Shown here in pieces: positions 44,880-54,889 of a DNA stretch of 64,000 nucleotides (its first letter is position 1; every line of letters starts with the position of its first letter). Below the pieces are notes generated by a model, which was not told the origin of the DNA, searched no databases, and worked only from the letters and a program-made list of their open reading frames with translations. Source of the DNA: Clostridia bacterium (GTDB lineage Bacteria > Bacillota > Clostridia > Lutisporales > Lutisporaceae); contig DASPIR010000010.1 in NCBI GenBank assembly GCA_035628995.1, forward strand, positions 203,560 to 267,559, given 5' to 3'. The position numbers were made by a program, and so were the translations under genes.

Positions 44880-46187
44880 CTATTTGATTTTTTCAGCTGC
44901 TGCCTTAAGAGCATTATCCATTGCAACAACTAGCTTTTCAATTACTTCATCATCGTGTCCCAGTGTGATCGCATGATGTGACAAGGGCTTTGGAACTACC
45001 AGTATTCCTTGCTCCAGCATAGCATTTGCAAAGTTTACGTAGTTACTTGTATTGCTTCCTGCCGCATCTCGATAATTCTGCACGCTATCAGTAAAATACC
45101 ACTGCAAATGTCCGCCACGCCCGTTCATTATGGCTGTGATGCCATACTTTTTTGCGCTCTTTTCAAATTCGGACTTTAAGTAAAGGGTACGCTTATCCAG
45201 TGTCTCTCTGACAGTTCCGTCCAATAGCATTTCCATTGCAGCTAACCCTGCTGCCATGGAATAAACATGACCATTAAAGGTTCCTACATAGCCTGTCTTT
45301 CCACCAATCGGAGCAGCTATATTCATTACATCTTCTTTTCCTGCCACTGCAGCCAGTATATGACCATTCGCAATAGCCTTCCCGAATATTGACAAATCCG
45401 GTACTATTCCAAAATGCTTCTGACAACTTCCATCCGGCACTCTGAAGCCTGTAAGTAGCTCATCAAAGACCAGTAGGATACCAAGCTCATCACAAATAGT
45501 TCTCAAGCCCTGCAAATATCCCTTTTCTGATTCTACGAAACCTATGTCTATCATAACAGGCTCAAGAATTAACGCAGCTATTCTGTCTTTATTCTCAGTA
45601 AGCAGTATTCTTGAAGCCTCCAGGTCATTAAAAGGAATTACCAGCGATGAATCTATCGCTTTCTTGTCAAGTCCACCAGAACCAGGTACTGCATTAGGTC
45701 TCTTGGCATCTCCAACTTCACTTAAGCTTGGAAAATTGCTTATATTTACATAATCAGACCATCCATTATACGCCCCTTCTACTAATGCAAAATCATTCTT
45801 GCCAGTATAGGCTCTTGCCATATGCATAACATGAGTTATTGCCTCAGTACCGGAATTCGTAAATCTGACCTTATCTACCGGGAATATTTTTCTAAATACT
45901 TCTGCTGCCTTTACTGCCAGTTCAGTTTCTGAACCGGTAGTCAAGCCACTGCAAGACTGAAGATTTTCATTAAACCTTCTGTTGAATTCTTCATTTCCAT
46001 GACCAAGCATTACTGCACCATTGCCACAATTCAAATCAATATATTCATTGCCATCGACGTCGTAAAGGTAAGCTCCCTTTCCGCTTTTGAAATAAATCGG
46101 ATGGGGCACTCTGTATCTTGAATTTGAATGAACTCCGTAAGGTACGCTTTTTACGGCCCTATCGTACAGCTGTTTAGATTTTTCCAT
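44880..46187 (-). CDS. Class III aminotransferase, glutamate-1-semialdehyde aminomutase-like
   Basis: A 435-residue PLP enzyme resembling GsaM/HemL. Motifs are FTNSGTEAITHVMHMARAYTGKNDFALVEGAYNGWSD (shortened: NSGTEA), ALILEPVM, the PLP Asp in LVFDELLTGFR and the probable Schiff-base Lys in IFGKAIANGHILAAVAG. No other heme genes are near, and true HemL proteins usually have GKIIGGGLPVGAYGG, which differs. It is therefore better viewed as a catabolic or racemase-type aminotransferase acting on an imported or released amino acid. It lies between the M24 peptidase and the OppD gene in the same operon. Confidence 0.85.
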   Translation of the reverse strand: MEKSKQLYDRAVKSVPYGVHSNSRYRVPHPIYFKSGKGAYLYDVDGNEYIDLNCGNGAVMLGHGNEEFNRRFNENLQSCSGLTTGSETELAVKAAEVFRKIFPVDKVRFTNSGTEAITHVMHMARAYTGKNDFALVEGAYNGWSDYVNISNFPSLSEVGDAKRPNAVPGSGGLDKKAIDSSLVIPFNDLEASRILLTENKDRIAALILEPVMIDIGFVESEKGYLQGLRTICDELGILLVFDELLTGFRVPDGSCQKHFGIVPDLSIFGKAIANGHILAAVAGKEDVMNIAAPIGGKTGYVGTFNGHVYSMAAGLAAMEMLLDGTVRETLDKRTLYLKSEFEKSAKKYGITAIMNGRGGHLQWYFTDSVQNYRDAAGSNTSNYVNFANAMLEQGILVVPKPLSHHAITLGHDDEVIEKLVVAMDNALKAAAEKIK

Positions 46188-46197
46188 ATTATCCTCC

Positions 46198-47295
46198 CTA
46201 TACTATTATCATATTCCTGTTAGAATTATTGAAAATTCTTATGCCTTCTCGATCCACCATGAGAATATCTTCAACTCTCATGCCGAACTTACCTGGGATA
46301 TATATACCTGGCTCAATACTAAAGCACATGCCAGTTTTTAATATTTGCTTATTACCGTTTTTTATAAACGGAGCTTCATGAAATGATAATCCTATTCCAT
46401 GTCCTGTTCTGCATATAAAGTATTCACCATAGCCTTCTTCCGATATAATATCACGGGCTACTTTATCTACCTCTTCTGCTGTGATTCCTTCTTTTACTGC
46501 TTTTTCTGCTGCAATAGTTGCCCTTAGGCATATATCATACACTTTCTTTTGCTCTTCTGTAGGTTCACCTACAAAAACTGTCCTGGATATATCAGAGCAA
46601 TATCCCTTGTATGTACATCCATAGTCCAATATAACCAAATCCTGCTCCTCTATAACTCTTTTATCATCATTATAATGGGGCTTGGAACTATTTGGTCCCG
46701 AAGCTACTATAGGACTAAAGGATAATCCTTCTCCTCCAAATTGTGTAAGCAGCTCCTTTAGCTTATTGGAAATTTCTTTTTCTGTTACTCCGGGTCTTAT
46801 GTGTTTCACAACTTCTTCGAAAGTTTTGTCGGCAATTTCTCCAGCCTTTGCTAAATATTGAGCCTCCTCCTCATCTTTAAGAAGTCTTAACTCCTCGAAT
46901 ACATTGCTTCCATTTACATACTTACATGGTATCATATCTTGCATATCGATTAGGTCCATGGCTCTTATTCCATCATTTACTGCTATTGTTTTTCCGTCAA
47001 GTCCATAGTCCGCCCCTGCTTTCTCAAAGGATTCCAAGACTCCACCGGCATCTGTCCATATATAAATATGAGCTTCCTCTCCTAATGCTTCTCTAACATC
47101 TTCATAATATAGTTCTGGGCATATGAAGAACCATCTGCCATCAGTCAAAACGTAAAAGCCTCTAAATCTCTCATCGGTAAAAGGCTTGATGCCTACAAGG
47201 AACTCTACATCATGGCTTGATCCCATAACGCAACCATCAACGTTGTTTTCTCCTAGGATTTTTACTAACTTGGATAACTTTTTTCTGTCTAGCAA
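46198..47295 (-). CDS. M24 family Xaa-Pro aminopeptidase/prolidase-like
   Basis: A 365-residue pita-bread metallopeptidase. The N-terminal creatinase-like domain covers residues 1-125. The catalytic domain supplies the five metal ligands: two Asp in LDYGCTYKGYCSDISRT, His in TGHGIGLSFHEAP, Glu in FSIEPGIYIPG and Glu in GMRVEDIL. It would release N-terminal residues before proline from imported peptides, or cleave creatine-like C-N bonds. It follows a DUF885-like peptidase by 12 bases and precedes the aminotransferase by ten, so the genes are tightly co-transcribed. Confidence 0.92.
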   Translation of the reverse strand: MLDRKKLSKLVKILGENNVDGCVMGSSHDVEFLVGIKPFTDERFRGFYVLTDGRWFFICPELYYEDVREALGEEAHIYIWTDAGGVLESFEKAGADYGLDGKTIAVNDGIRAMDLIDMQDMIPCKYVNGSNVFEELRLLKDEEEAQYLAKAGEIADKTFEEVVKHIRPGVTEKEISNKLKELLTQFGGEGLSFSPIVASGPNSSKPHYNDDKRVIEEQDLVILDYGCTYKGYCSDISRTVFVGEPTEEQKKVYDICLRATIAAEKAVKEGITAEEVDKVARDIISEEGYGEYFICRTGHGIGLSFHEAPFIKNGNKQILKTGMCFSIEPGIYIPGKFGMRVEDILMVDREGIRIFNNSNRNMIIV

Positions 47296-47307
47296 TAAAA
47301 CCCACTC

Positions 47308-48507
47308 CTAAAATATCTTATTAAACTGATTTACTGTATTAGCACTATGCATGTTGCAATACAGATAATTAATGAACTCAGGGAATTTTTCCTTTGGAAC
47401 ATTTTTGTATGCCTTGTAAACCGCTTCATTCCCTCTCCAGTAAGAATACATAAAGGTTTTCCTGAATTTGTGGGATATGAATCTAAATCTTGAATTTACT
47501 GCTGCCTCATTCATAAACGCAAATTCTCTGAAGAATTCCTTAACAACATCTGCATCCTTATTCTCTTCGTGAAGCATATGTGCTCCTGCATAAGAGGCGA
47601 GACTCTTAGTTGCCTGAATAAGCTCGTTTATCTGGTCATCTAAGGCCTTGTCCCATTCCAGAAACCTTCCTCCATTATCTGCAATGCCTTCAAATATTGA
47701 ACTGCTTGCTGTATTTGTAATCACCAGAGCCGCATCTAATGGAACATCTCCAGCCTCTACTCTTTGTCTTCTTACCTCCATGTGTGCAGCATGCCCAGGG
47801 AAGGTCTCATGGGTGATGAGGTGTTTCAGATCCTCATAGGTGTGATCCAAATCGCCATTTATAAGCATCTGATTACCTAAAAAGTCAATGTATGCCCCAT
47901 ATGGAACGTCATGAACTACTATAGGTTCTATATTTATATCTGCAATTTCATTAATGCCAAACTCAATAGTCTGATCCTTTGCCGCATTAATGAGATCTTT
48001 AAGTACGGTACCCACTGAATCTTTGTTTACAATATGCTCCTTCTGCCAAGCTTTTACTTTTTCCTTCAGGCTGCCCTTATAATTTTTATTAGATAGAAGC
48101 ATACCTAATTTTGCATGTAGCATATTCCTTTGATTTTCAGTCACGGGATTTGGATCCACCTGAAGCAAATTCTGAACCAGGTATCTATATTCATAATCAT
48201 TTTTTTCAAAAACCCACTCACCTAAAAGCATTGTCGATGCAATTTGCTCCGACATATAATTTCTTCTCACATCGTTTTCTAGCGTTTTATACTTATCATA
48301 TAGCCCTTTTAGAGTTTCTTTTGCTTCCATCCAGTTTTCTAAGGGTTTGTATTCTATTTTAGTTAGAATAACAGGCACCAACCCTTCCGAGGAAAAGGAG
48401 GTTTCACCATCTGCAAGATTCTTTCTATACAATCCATCCATCCTCAAAACAGTTTGTGCGTATCTTTCAGCTAGCTTAAAGTCTTCTGGAGAGTACTTGT
48501 ATTTCAT
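47308..48507 (-). CDS. Short DUF885-like zinc metallopeptidase
   Basis: A 399-residue predicted cytoplasmic metalloprotease. The zinc motif is HETFPGHAAHMEV near residue 233, with a downstream Glu candidate in SSIFEGIADNGGRFLEW (Glu about 30 residues later). The N-terminal half is helical and charged. It resembles DUF885 proteins (compare HELLPGHH in the longer gene at 53210) but is about 150 residues shorter. Its start codon overlaps the stop of the aspartoacylase-like gene by one base, indicating coupled translation. The peptide specificity is unknown. Confidence 0.78.
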   Translation of the reverse strand: MKYKYSPEDFKLAERYAQTVLRMDGLYRKNLADGETSFSSEGLVPVILTKIEYKPLENWMEAKETLKGLYDKYKTLENDVRRNYMSEQIASTMLLGEWVFEKNDYEYRYLVQNLLQVDPNPVTENQRNMLHAKLGMLLSNKNYKGSLKEKVKAWQKEHIVNKDSVGTVLKDLINAAKDQTIEFGINEIADINIEPIVVHDVPYGAYIDFLGNQMLINGDLDHTYEDLKHLITHETFPGHAAHMEVRRQRVEAGDVPLDAALVITNTASSSIFEGIADNGGRFLEWDKALDDQINELIQATKSLASYAGAHMLHEENKDADVVKEFFREFAFMNEAAVNSRFRFISHKFRKTFMYSYWRGNEAVYKAYKNVPKEKFPEFINYLYCNMHSANTVNQFNKIF

Positions 48508-49436
48508 TAAAACTCACCTTCTGCAGTGCTTAAATCACCTATCATAAAAGAGAAATCTCCAGGTAGTATTGTGTTAACGCTACCTCTCATAAGTATTATA
48601 AGGTTCCTGTCATATGGTGCTTTTATTTCTTCCAGAAGCTCCAGAGTCATAGGATTATATACCTTACCAAGCGTAACTTTTCCTTCAACTATTGTATTCA
48701 TCTGGCTGTATTTCAGGCCTGGTACGAAAAGTCCGCCATGATGGGGGTTTACATGCTCTATATGGTCAACTACTATCTGGTCTTTTCTTGTTTCTGCTTC
48801 ACCAGGTATTACTTTTTTGTATTTTAATATGTTTAGAATGCCTTTTACCGCTTTTTCAATATAGTAGCTGTCGTTAGGGCCTCCGCCGCATTCTATATTC
48901 ATTGTCGGGATTCCTTTTGGCTTTGTATAGGTAGCAGTTGTCCCTACATAGTCTACTTTTGGCCTATACAATATTTTAGATAGGAAGGATCTTGAGAAAC
49001 CTTCATCATTTATAATGTAAGCATAGTCAACAACCGGATCCTGTCCGCCAGCATGTACATCTACATATGCATCCAAGCCGTCCAGGAACTTATCCGCCAT
49101 AACTCTTGCCTGTATTTCAGTAAGAGTGCCATTATAGTTTCCTGGGAAAATCCTGTTCATATTGTTTCTGTCGATTGGGTTGTTTCTTTTAGCTTCTTCA
49201 AAAGCTAAAGGGTTTGCGGTCGACATAATTTTTACAGTACCGCTTATTTCCATACCTTTCAGTTCTTCTGCTACCCTCCTGAGTATTTCTACGCCTATGG
49301 TTTCATCCCCATGCACCGATGCAGAAAATCCAATCACAGGACCTTTTTCGCCTGAAAACTCATGGACCGGAAGTCTAAGCTCAAGACCATTAGCCATGTA
49401 GCATACTGGTAATTCATAGTATTTATAATTATTCAT
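48507..49436 (-). CDS. Succinylglutamate desuccinylase/aspartoacylase family zinc hydrolase
   Basis: A 309-residue M14-like zinc deacylase. Zinc ligands lie in FSASVHGDETIGVEILRRV (HxxE, near residue 40) and DAYVDVHAGG (His near residue 129). The substrate-binding Arg/Asn region is NPIDRNNMNRIFPG, and the catalytic Glu is in PTMNIECGGG. Enzymes of this family remove acyl groups from N-acyl amino acids, or act as carboxypeptidases. It sits between the permease gene dppC-like (23 bases upstream) and the DUF885-like peptidase, so it probably processes a product of the imported substrate. Confidence 0.88.
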   Translation of the reverse strand: MNNYKYYELPVCYMANGLELRLPVHEFSGEKGPVIGFSASVHGDETIGVEILRRVAEELKGMEISGTVKIMSTANPLAFEEAKRNNPIDRNNMNRIFPGNYNGTLTEIQARVMADKFLDGLDAYVDVHAGGQDPVVDYAYIINDEGFSRSFLSKILYRPKVDYVGTTATYTKPKGIPTMNIECGGGPNDSYYIEKAVKGILNILKYKKVIPGEAETRKDQIVVDHIEHVNPHHGGLFVPGLKYSQMNTIVEGKVTLGKVYNPMTLELLEEIKAPYDRNLIILMRGSVNTILPGDFSFMIGDLSTAEGEF

Positions 49437-49459
49437 CGTTGTCTCTCCTTCAATTCTTT

Positions 49460-50296
49460 CTATTTTCTAGTCAGTTTTGGATCAGTAATATCCCTTAAGC
49501 CGTTACCCAGCAGATTGAAGCCCAGAACTGTAAGCATTATCGCCAGCCCAGGAAAAATCGACAAATAAGGGGCATTTCTTAAAAACTTCAAGCCAAAGGC
49601 AAGAGTAGATCCCCAACTTGCTGTCGGAGGCTGTACTCCCAAGCCTAAAAAGCTCAGGGTAGACTCACTTATTATTGCAGTGCCTAGTCCCAGAGTAGCC
49701 ATAACTATTATAGGAGCTAAAGCATTTGGCAATATATAAGTAAATATTATTCTTAAGTCACTAGCGCCTGTAGTAATAGCCGCCATAATATACTCTTCTT
49801 CTTTTATTGATAAAACACTTGACCTGACAACCCTTGTATAGGAAGTCCAATACACCATGCCTAGAGCAAGCATTACATTTCGAGTACTAGGCCCCAAGGC
49901 CGCGACAAAAGCAATTGCCAGCAGTATTATTGGGAATGCCAGAAAAATGTCTACAAACCTCATTATGATTTTGTCTGTCCAGCCTCCATAATAGCCTGCA
50001 ATCAATCCCAAAAATACTCCCACAAACATTGCTAGCCCAACTGCTATAACACCAACCTGCAGGGATACTTTGGCACCATATATGAGTCTTGTCAGCAAAT
50101 CCCTTCCGAACTGGTCAGTTCCGAGCAGGTGAGTATTACTCGGCCCCTGCAGTCTATTCGGCATATTCATTGTATAAGGATCATAGGGTGATAGCACCGA
50201 AGCTAACAGTGCACAAATTATAACGATGATTACTATTACTCCCCCTATGACTGCAGACTTGTTATTCAATAGTCTTTTGAAAAATAAAGATTTCAT
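49460..50296 (-). CDS. Peptide ABC transporter permease (DppC type)
   Basis: A 278-residue inner-membrane permease with six helices. The N-terminal helix IGGVIVIIVIICALLASVLSPYDP is followed by LLGTDQFGRDLLTRLIYGAKVSL, which is diagnostic of DppC/OppC, and by the EAA loop region around ITTGASDLRIIFTYILPNALAPIIV. It is ten bases after the DppB gene. It forms the channel with DppB. Confidence 0.94.
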   Translation of the reverse strand: MKSLFFKRLLNNKSAVIGGVIVIIVIICALLASVLSPYDPYTMNMPNRLQGPSNTHLLGTDQFGRDLLTRLIYGAKVSLQVGVIAVGLAMFVGVFLGLIAGYYGGWTDKIIMRFVDIFLAFPIILLAIAFVAALGPSTRNVMLALGMVYWTSYTRVVRSSVLSIKEEEYIMAAITTGASDLRIIFTYILPNALAPIIVMATLGLGTAIISESTLSFLGLGVQPPTASWGSTLAFGLKFLRNAPYLSIFPGLAIMLTVLGFNLLGNGLRDITDPKLTRK

Positions 50297-50305
50297 GGTT
50301 CACCT

Positions 50306-51286
50306 CTAATGACGGATTTTCGGATTTATTACTACATACAAAACGTCAACTAACAGGTTTATTACCGCAAAGGTTGTTGCTAGAAATATAACCCCTCCCT
50401 GTACCATCGGGAAATCTCTTTGAGATATTGCAGTAACAATTATCCTACCGATACCAGGCCAAGCAAATACAGATTCCGTTATAATAGAACCGCCCAATAG
50501 AGTTCCAAACTGCAAACCTACTATTGTTACAACAGGAAGCAGTGCATTTCTGAAGGCATGCTTCATAATAACTTTTCTTTCGGCAGTTCCTTTGGCTCTG
50601 GCAGTTCTTATATAGTCGCTGTCCAGTACCTCCAGCATAGTGGATCTTATCATTCTTGATATCATGGCTGATCCCATTATGCCTAGGGAAGTTGCCGGTA
50701 AAATGAGCTTTCTTAAACTCGTCAAAAGTACATTTCCCGAACCAGTAGTCACTAATACTTTCAGCCCTTCAATTATAGATTCGCCTCTCCCAAATGAAGG
50801 CAGCCAACCAAGTTCAACAGAGAAAAGCAGTATTAGAAGGACGCCAATCCAGAAGACAGGCATTGATATTCCTATCTGTGCAAATGCCATACTTGTATAA
50901 TCAATCCACGTGTTCTGCTTGACTGCTGAGATTATTCCCAAAGGTACTGCAATTATCAAGGATATTATTAGAGCTGTCACTGAAAGTTCTATAGTTGCAG
51001 GAAAACTTGTCTTAATAACCTCCATTACAGGTTGCCTAAGGAATATAGAATTTCCAAAATCCAAAGTCAGCATATTTTTTAGGTAGGAGAGAAGTTGGAC
51101 AAAAATATTTCTGTCCAACCCCAAAATCGACCTAATTCTAGCTATATCTTCAGGCGTAGCATCTTGTCCCAACATAACCATTGCCGGATCCCCAGGTATC
51201 AGCCTCATTATAAAAAATACAAGCACTGTTATACCGAATACTACTGGTATGATTTGAAGAATCCTGTTAAATACATATTTAACCAT
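50306..51286 (-). CDS. Peptide ABC transporter permease (DppB type)
   Basis: A 326-residue permease. It starts VKYVFNRILQIIPVVFGITVLVFFIMRLIPGDPA, the classic DppB/OppB N-terminus, and has the EAA loop DSDYIRTARAKGTAERKVIMKHAFRNALLPVVTI (short form: RTARAKG) and ITESVFAWPGIGRI. It follows the binding-protein gene by 131 bases, a gap without strong structure. It pairs with DppC. Confidence 0.94.
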   Translation of the reverse strand: MVKYVFNRILQIIPVVFGITVLVFFIMRLIPGDPAMVMLGQDATPEDIARIRSILGLDRNIFVQLLSYLKNMLTLDFGNSIFLRQPVMEVIKTSFPATIELSVTALIISLIIAVPLGIISAVKQNTWIDYTSMAFAQIGISMPVFWIGVLLILLFSVELGWLPSFGRGESIIEGLKVLVTTGSGNVLLTSLRKLILPATSLGIMGSAMISRMIRSTMLEVLDSDYIRTARAKGTAERKVIMKHAFRNALLPVVTIVGLQFGTLLGGSIITESVFAWPGIGRIIVTAISQRDFPMVQGGVIFLATTFAVINLLVDVLYVVINPKIRH

Positions 51287-51417
51287 CTAATCACCTATAT
51301 GTTTTGCGAAACACATATTATAGCGTTCTTCAAATTTCGCATAAACATTTCCTTAGTTGTTATTGAATTCGCCTTTAACCCAATATAAATTCTTCAGTGC
51401 GTTCAATATGGTTCCGT

Positions 51418-52998
51418 TTAATTTTTTACTTTCGCATCTCTCATTGCAGATATCTGACCAGAGGGCATTGGTGTATAGCCTTCAAGGTTCTTGTTGTACA
51501 TTACTATATAACCTTGGAATACTAGAGTTTTCCACATAACCTCATCATTGATCATCTGTGCAGTTTGCTGATAAATCTTTGCTCTTTCAGACTGGTCGGA
51601 AGTAGTTCTTCCCTTGTCCAACAAAGCGTCCATTTCAGGATAGCTGTATTTGCCGTAGTTCTGTCCTCCGCCAGTATGGAACTGGATATACATTCCTCTG
51701 TCAGGGTCAGTAATATTAAGCAATCCAGCTATGGCAATATCATAATTTCCAGCTGTAAAATCTGCGCTTAGAGTAGCCCATTCATATGTGCTCACCTGAG
51801 CGTCTATCCCGTTTGATGCAAGGGTGTTTTGAATATATTCTATAGCTTGAACCCTATTTGGATCTTCAGTATGTGTTGACAGTCTAACAGTTAACTTCTT
51901 GCCGTCCTTGTCAAGTATTCCGTCTCCATTAGTATCCTTCCAACCTGCATCACTGAGTACCTGCAAGCCCTTTGCTGGATCATATGGGTAATCTTTAATA
52001 TCTGCTGAATATGCCCATGATGCTGGCAAAACAGGTCCGTTTGCAGGAGTATCCATTCCCTGATATATGTCTTTCGATATTGTATCCTTATCAATCATAT
52101 AAGCTAAACCGATTCTTACATTTTTATCCTTTAATATTTCAGACTGATGATTGAAGTTTACAAAGGTAACTCCGAGACCATTAGCCTGGTACACTACAAC
52201 TTTGTCTTCCTGCTTCATTCTAGGTACATCCTGAGGTGAAAGCGGCGAATGGATGAAATCCACATCCCCTGCTTCTAGTGCAGATACTCTTGTTGTGTTG
52301 TCAGGTATAGTATGTACTTCAATATTTTTTGTTGCCGGTGTGCCACCAAAATATGAATCGTTGGCAGTTAACTTAATAACGCTGTTCTTACTCCAGCTTA
52401 CGAACTTATAAGGGCCTGTACCAATAGGATTCTCAGCAAAGCCCGGGTTGTCCTTAGCACTCTGCGGTACTATTTTATGATCCATATAAGTTAATAACGG
52501 AGCGTATGGTTCACTCATGTTAAACTGTACCGTATAGTCATCAGGTGTAAGTATTTCCTTTATTGGCACATATCTGGACCTGGCAGCTGAACCAAAGTCT
52601 TTGTCAAGAATAGTATCAAAGGTGTACTTTACGTCTGCTGCAGTAAATGCAGTACCATCATGCCACTTAACATCTTTTTTCAAATGAAATATCAGGGTAG
52701 TAGCATCCTTCTGTTCCCAACTTTCTGCCAAACATGGCTGGGGTTCCAGCTTTTCATTAAGCTCTACCAAGCCGCTGAATACTAGTTCTCCAACTCTAAC
52801 GACTGATACGTTTGTTTGAAGTCTTGGATCCAACGTATTTGGATCAACGTCAACTGCAATCTTTATTGTATCCTTATAATCTGATGTTCCATTTGCTCCC
52901 TGATCCACAGGCTGCGAAGCAGGTTCGGGCTTTCCACAGGCTGCAGTAAATACTAAAATTGCTACAACTAGTACTAAACACAGTATCCTTTTTTTCAT
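51418..52998 (-). CDS. Peptide ABC transporter substrate-binding lipoprotein (DppA/OppA type)
   Basis: A 526-residue extracellular solute-binding family 5 lipoprotein. The signal peptide LVLVVAILVFTAACGK places the lipidated Cys near residue 21. The mature part contains DPNTLDPRLQTNVSVVRVGELVFSGLVELN and CLAESWEQKDATTLIFHLKKDVKWHDGTAFTAADVKYTFDTIL (in short: KWHDGTAFTAADVKYTF), plus NPIGTGPYKFVSW. The family binds peptides, nickel complexes or other solutes, and the peptidase neighbours favour peptides. A GGAGGAG-type ribosome binding site precedes the start. Confidence 0.94.
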   Translation of the reverse strand: MKKRILCLVLVVAILVFTAACGKPEPASQPVDQGANGTSDYKDTIKIAVDVDPNTLDPRLQTNVSVVRVGELVFSGLVELNEKLEPQPCLAESWEQKDATTLIFHLKKDVKWHDGTAFTAADVKYTFDTILDKDFGSAARSRYVPIKEILTPDDYTVQFNMSEPYAPLLTYMDHKIVPQSAKDNPGFAENPIGTGPYKFVSWSKNSVIKLTANDSYFGGTPATKNIEVHTIPDNTTRVSALEAGDVDFIHSPLSPQDVPRMKQEDKVVVYQANGLGVTFVNFNHQSEILKDKNVRIGLAYMIDKDTISKDIYQGMDTPANGPVLPASWAYSADIKDYPYDPAKGLQVLSDAGWKDTNGDGILDKDGKKLTVRLSTHTEDPNRVQAIEYIQNTLASNGIDAQVSTYEWATLSADFTAGNYDIAIAGLLNITDPDRGMYIQFHTGGGQNYGKYSYPEMDALLDKGRTTSDQSERAKIYQQTAQMINDEVMWKTLVFQGYIVMYNKNLEGYTPMPSGQISAMRDAKVKN

Positions 52999-53209
52999 TT
53001 TCGCTCCTCCTCATACTTATTATTTATTAGTTAAGAAATCTACAGTACTATGATAATTTAGACTTCAGCACAATATATATTATTCGTATATGACCGATTG
53101 CAAATATTTGTGTTGATTTATACAATAACTTTGTTATGTAGATTCCAAAAATAATCATACAAATTCTTTCTACATAGCGTGATAGCATGTCTTATCACAC
53201 TGATACAGC

Positions 53210-54877
53210 TTATCGACACGCTATAAATCTGTTTATTTTCTTTTCCAGTATGCTTAATGGTATAGAGCCTAATTTTAGAACAGCCTCATGATATTCCTTT
53301 ATGTCGAACCTTTCCTGCAAAGTAGTTTCTGCTTTTCGTCGGAGTTCTTGCATCTTGAGGCTTCCCATTTTGTAGGCCAAAGCCTGGCCTGGCATGTCCA
53401 CGGCATATCTTAAGGATTCTGTAAATATCTCTTCCCCTGTCAGTGATGTGTTCTGCTTCATAAAATCTCTCGCTTTATCCATTGTCCAACCTAAAGCATT
53501 GAGTCCTGTATCAACTACCAGTCTGGTGCAGAGCACTAAATCCCACAGGTATCTTCCGTATAAGTCATAATCGGTGTAAAGTCCCATCTCATTGGCCAGA
53601 TCTGCTGAATATTCCGCCCAACCATCTGCAAAAGCAGTGTTGAAATGACTGTTGCATATCTTCGGCAAGCTCTCATCCTCGGCAATTAGATTCATCTGAA
53701 AATGATGCCCCGGCAGCAGCTCGTGATATACTATGGCAGCAGCCCGTATCTGGCATCTTGTATCCAATTCTCCTCCGCTGAAATAGTAAACCCCGTTTTT
53801 ATCTGTTCCCACGGGTACAGCATAGTAGCCCCATGAGGTTGAGGATTCTCTGGCTGCCTCTATCGGTCTTACTTCGCAGTCCGTAAGCGGTTGATTATAA
53901 AAATAGTCCTTTAGAAGTGGCCTTATCAGTTCAAGGTGCTTTGTCAACCGGTTGCCTAGGTCTTCCTTTGTTTTGTCAAAAAACTGTGAATCTTTATTCA
54001 ATAATTTATTGAACTCTTCTATACTTAAATCAAAACCAAGTCTTTTTATGATATCCTGCATTTTAGACTTGGTAATTTCAAGGTTTTTCAGCCCTATATT
54101 ATGTACTTCTTCCGGTGTAAGTTCATATGATGTAAACACTTTAACCAAGGCCTTATAATATTCTGTTCCTCCCGGTTGATTGCACAGACCTGGTCTACTT
54201 TTCACATTTTTTATGTAGTCATTTTTTAAATACTCAATTGTTATCTTAATTTCATCATTAAACCTTGTTATTGCATTATTAATCCTATGTTCAAAGTATT
54301 CTCTATCCTTTAGTATAAGATTGTCGGCTTTGCTTACATAACTCAAATCTCCATTGTCAGGATCTTGAATGAAGCCTTTAAGCATTTTTTCAGTTATTAC
54401 ACATTCCTCCTGTGGTATGGTTATACCCTTCTCCCTCTGTAAATGAAGCTTTTCTCTTATAAACTTCATTGTGGAAGCCATCTGTTCCAAAAGTCTGACA
54501 TAGTTCTCCAAACCGCTGTCATTGTTAATTGGAAACTTGGATAACCCTTTTATCAGGTATGGTATAGGACATGTGTTGTGTGTAATATTGAATTTATACC
54601 AGTAATACTTTTCATTAGTCACAATATAATTGCAAAAGTCTTCTATGGCTTCTATCATTAATTCATCATATTCTGATAAAAGGTTTTCCTCTTTTATACT
54701 CTGCATCCTTTTGACAAAGTCCTCTGCTTTTCCAGTGTCAAAAAGAGCCTTTTCATAAGACAAATCTATCAAGACACCACTTTTGAAATCACATCTTGTA
54801 AAGCTGTAAAAATCATTGGTGCTGACACTTTGAAAAAACAGATCAGCTTCCTTTTTAATTAAACTGTTGGTTTTCAT
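53210..54877 (-). CDS. DUF885 family zinc metallopeptidase
   Basis: A 555-residue protein of the DUF885 family, a group of gluzincin-like carboxypeptidase/dipeptidase candidates. The motif HELLPGHHFQMNL lies near residue 392 within AAIVYHELLPGHHFQM, with a likely third ligand in FADGWAEYSADLANEMG (Glu about 35 residues on). YAVDMPGQALAYKMGSLKMQELRRKAE near the C-terminus is a second family block. It precedes the binding-protein gene by 211 bases, and a weak GTGATA/TATCAC hairpin lies at 53180-53202. It is the longer of two DUF885-type proteins in this cassette. Confidence 0.88.
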   Translation of the reverse strand: MKTNSLIKKEADLFFQSVSTNDFYSFTRCDFKSGVLIDLSYEKALFDTGKAEDFVKRMQSIKEENLLSEYDELMIEAIEDFCNYIVTNEKYYWYKFNITHNTCPIPYLIKGLSKFPINNDSGLENYVRLLEQMASTMKFIREKLHLQREKGITIPQEECVITEKMLKGFIQDPDNGDLSYVSKADNLILKDREYFEHRINNAITRFNDEIKITIEYLKNDYIKNVKSRPGLCNQPGGTEYYKALVKVFTSYELTPEEVHNIGLKNLEITKSKMQDIIKRLGFDLSIEEFNKLLNKDSQFFDKTKEDLGNRLTKHLELIRPLLKDYFYNQPLTDCEVRPIEAARESSTSWGYYAVPVGTDKNGVYYFSGGELDTRCQIRAAAIVYHELLPGHHFQMNLIAEDESLPKICNSHFNTAFADGWAEYSADLANEMGLYTDYDLYGRYLWDLVLCTRLVVDTGLNALGWTMDKARDFMKQNTSLTGEEIFTESLRYAVDMPGQALAYKMGSLKMQELRRKAETTLQERFDIKEYHEAVLKLGSIPLSILEKKINRFIACR

Positions 54878-54889
54878 TAAATGGCCTCC

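Noticed and set aside
44880..46187. HemL (glutamate-1-semialdehyde aminomutase) for heme synthesis
   Set aside because: No other heme genes are near, the lysine-region motif differs, and the gene lies inside a peptide catabolic operon.
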